Under the pieces are notes generated by a model that made no database searches, was not told the origin of the DNA, and was given only the letters and a program-made list of their open reading frames with translations. The position numbers and the translations under genes are program-made. Shown in pieces: positions 6,461 through 6,706 of a stretch of DNA of 6,706 nt. Location: the NCBI RefSeq assembly GCF_938045405.1, contig NZ_CALIMW010000077.1, positions 1 through 6,706 of the forward strand. The letters run 5' to 3'. Within the stretch, counting starts at the first letter, position 1, and the number at the start of each line of letters is the position of its first letter. This stretch comes from an uncultured Campylobacter sp. (GTDB lineage Bacteria > Campylobacterota > Campylobacteria > Campylobacterales > Campylobacteraceae).

Positions 6461-6500
6461 CCTTTAAATTCCCGCCGTATGCCGCAAAGCCGTAAAATTC
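6424..6500 (+). repeat. long inverted repeat B, incompatible with repeat A
   Basis: 6424-6435 pairs with 6489-6500 (11 of 12 pairs, mismatch at 6427/6497), and TTTGCG (6438-6443) pairs with CGCAAA (6483-6488), leaving G6436 and T6437 bulged: 17 pairs in all. Its left arm lies in the loop of repeat A and shares 6424-6427 with A's stem, so the two folds compete or form a pseudoknot. Confidence 0.5.
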
Positions 6501-6524
6501 CACACCGCACTCCATAAAATTTTA

Positions 6525-6556
6525 GCGTGCGCAAGTCGTAAAATTTTAACGCACGC
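6525..6556. repeat. GC-rich 7-bp dyad between TAAAATTTTA words
   Basis: GCGTGCG (6525-6531) and CGCACGC (6550-6556) are perfectly complementary around 18 bases. Each is preceded by TAAAATTTTA, so the element has both direct and inverted symmetry. It may act as a terminator for either strand, though there is no clean T run. Confidence 0.4.
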
Positions 6557-6602
6557 GAAATTATAAAATTTGCGCCCAAATTTAACTTGCAACCAATTTA
6601 AG

Positions 6603-6651
6603 GAGCCGAATGGCTTTTTAAATTTTAAAGCCGATATCGCTTAATAGGCTC
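6603..6651. repeat. four-segment GAGCC/GGCT alternating dyads
   Basis: AGCC (6604-6607), GGCTTT (6612-6617), AAAGCC (6627-6632) and GGCTC (6647-6651) can pair as 1:2, 2:3, 3:4 or 1:4. Pair 1:2 is a 4-bp stem with loop GAAT followed by TTTT. The arrangement resembles an attenuator in form, but the stems are short and no gene is visible downstream on the + strand within the window. Confidence 0.3.
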
Positions 6652-6705
6652 TTTCATTGAAATATCACAAACTGCTTTTGAAATTTTGACGGGCTGATCC
6701 GCCGC
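6625..6705 (-). CDS. possible 3' end of a convergent gene (partial), product unknown
   Basis: On the minus strand a frame is open from 6705 for 26 codons and stops at TAA (6627-6625), with a tail reading ISMKEPIKRYRL. This would make the gene convergent with the receptor and the 264 bases between them a shared termination zone. An open run of this length at an edge is easily due to chance, so I hold it only as a possibility and cannot assign a family. Confidence 0.27.
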   Translation of the reverse strand, partial: AADQPVKISKAVCDISMKEPIKRYRL

Positions 6706-6706
6706 T

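Larger units (their letters stand above)
6361..6624. other. AAATTT-rich intergenic region of nested inverted repeats
   Basis: No credible gene: the minus-strand ORF at 6385-6579 simply reads through AAATTT repeats as KFY/KF motifs. Beyond the terminator, two long competing stems (6411-6460 and 6424-6500), a 7-bp GC dyad (6525-6556) and spaced TAAAATT words fill most of the interval. It could be a structured RNA, a decayed repeat family or a double terminator between convergent genes. Confidence 0.5.

Noticed and set aside
6385..6579. 64-codon minus-strand ORF with repeated KFY motifs
   Set aside because: The motifs are a translation of AAATTT/TAAAATT repeats; it also overlaps the receptor terminator and stems A and B.
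1..6706. CRISPR array, insertion sequence, tRNA or rRNA
   Set aside because: No regularly spaced identical repeats, transposase motifs, cloverleaf sequences or conserved rRNA segments were seen on either strand.

Overview
The window looks like chromosomal DNA from a Campylobacter of the oral or higher-GC group (C. gracilis, C. showae, C. rectus or C. concisus-like). The evidence is base composition in the mid-to-high 40s % GC with pervasive AAATTT/AAAATTTT words, AAGGAG-type ribosome binding sites, AT-rich promoter DNA with a TATAAT -10 and no clear -35, and a long poly-G tract inside a surface-protein gene. The genus is an inference from style, not from a search.

Layout: 1-114 is probably the last 37 codons of an upstream + strand gene. 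115-561 has no convincing gene and holds several hairpins. 562-3303 encodes a periplasmic zinc metalloprotease of the M16 (PqqL/FusC) type. 3304-3633 is a 330-bp intergenic region with dyad elements, a TATAAT -10 and an overlapping Fur-box-like palindrome. 3634-6360 encodes a large TonB-dependent outer-membrane receptor resembling E. coli YddB and Pectobacterium FusA. 6361-6706 holds a terminator hairpin and dense AAATTT-rich inverted repeats, possibly ending in the 3' end of a convergent gene.

How the genes work together: M16 protease plus YddB/FusA-like receptor is the core of a protease-associated import system. In the Fus system the receptor brings a small iron-containing protein (plant ferredoxin) into the periplasm and the M16 protease cleaves it to release iron. 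The TonB-like and ABC-transporter partners known from fus/ydd loci are not in this window, and the substrate cannot be read from sequence.

The most striking feature is an uninterrupted run of nine Gs (3733-3741) inside the signal-peptide coding region of the receptor. Nine Gs keep the frame open. Eight or ten would stop translation after about 40 or 59 residues, before the plug domain. The receptor therefore looks like a phase-variable (contingency) gene captured in the ON state, while the protease gene has no such tract. Together with the possible Fur site over the receptor's -10, this suggests a protein-import receptor under both iron control and stochastic ON/OFF switching.
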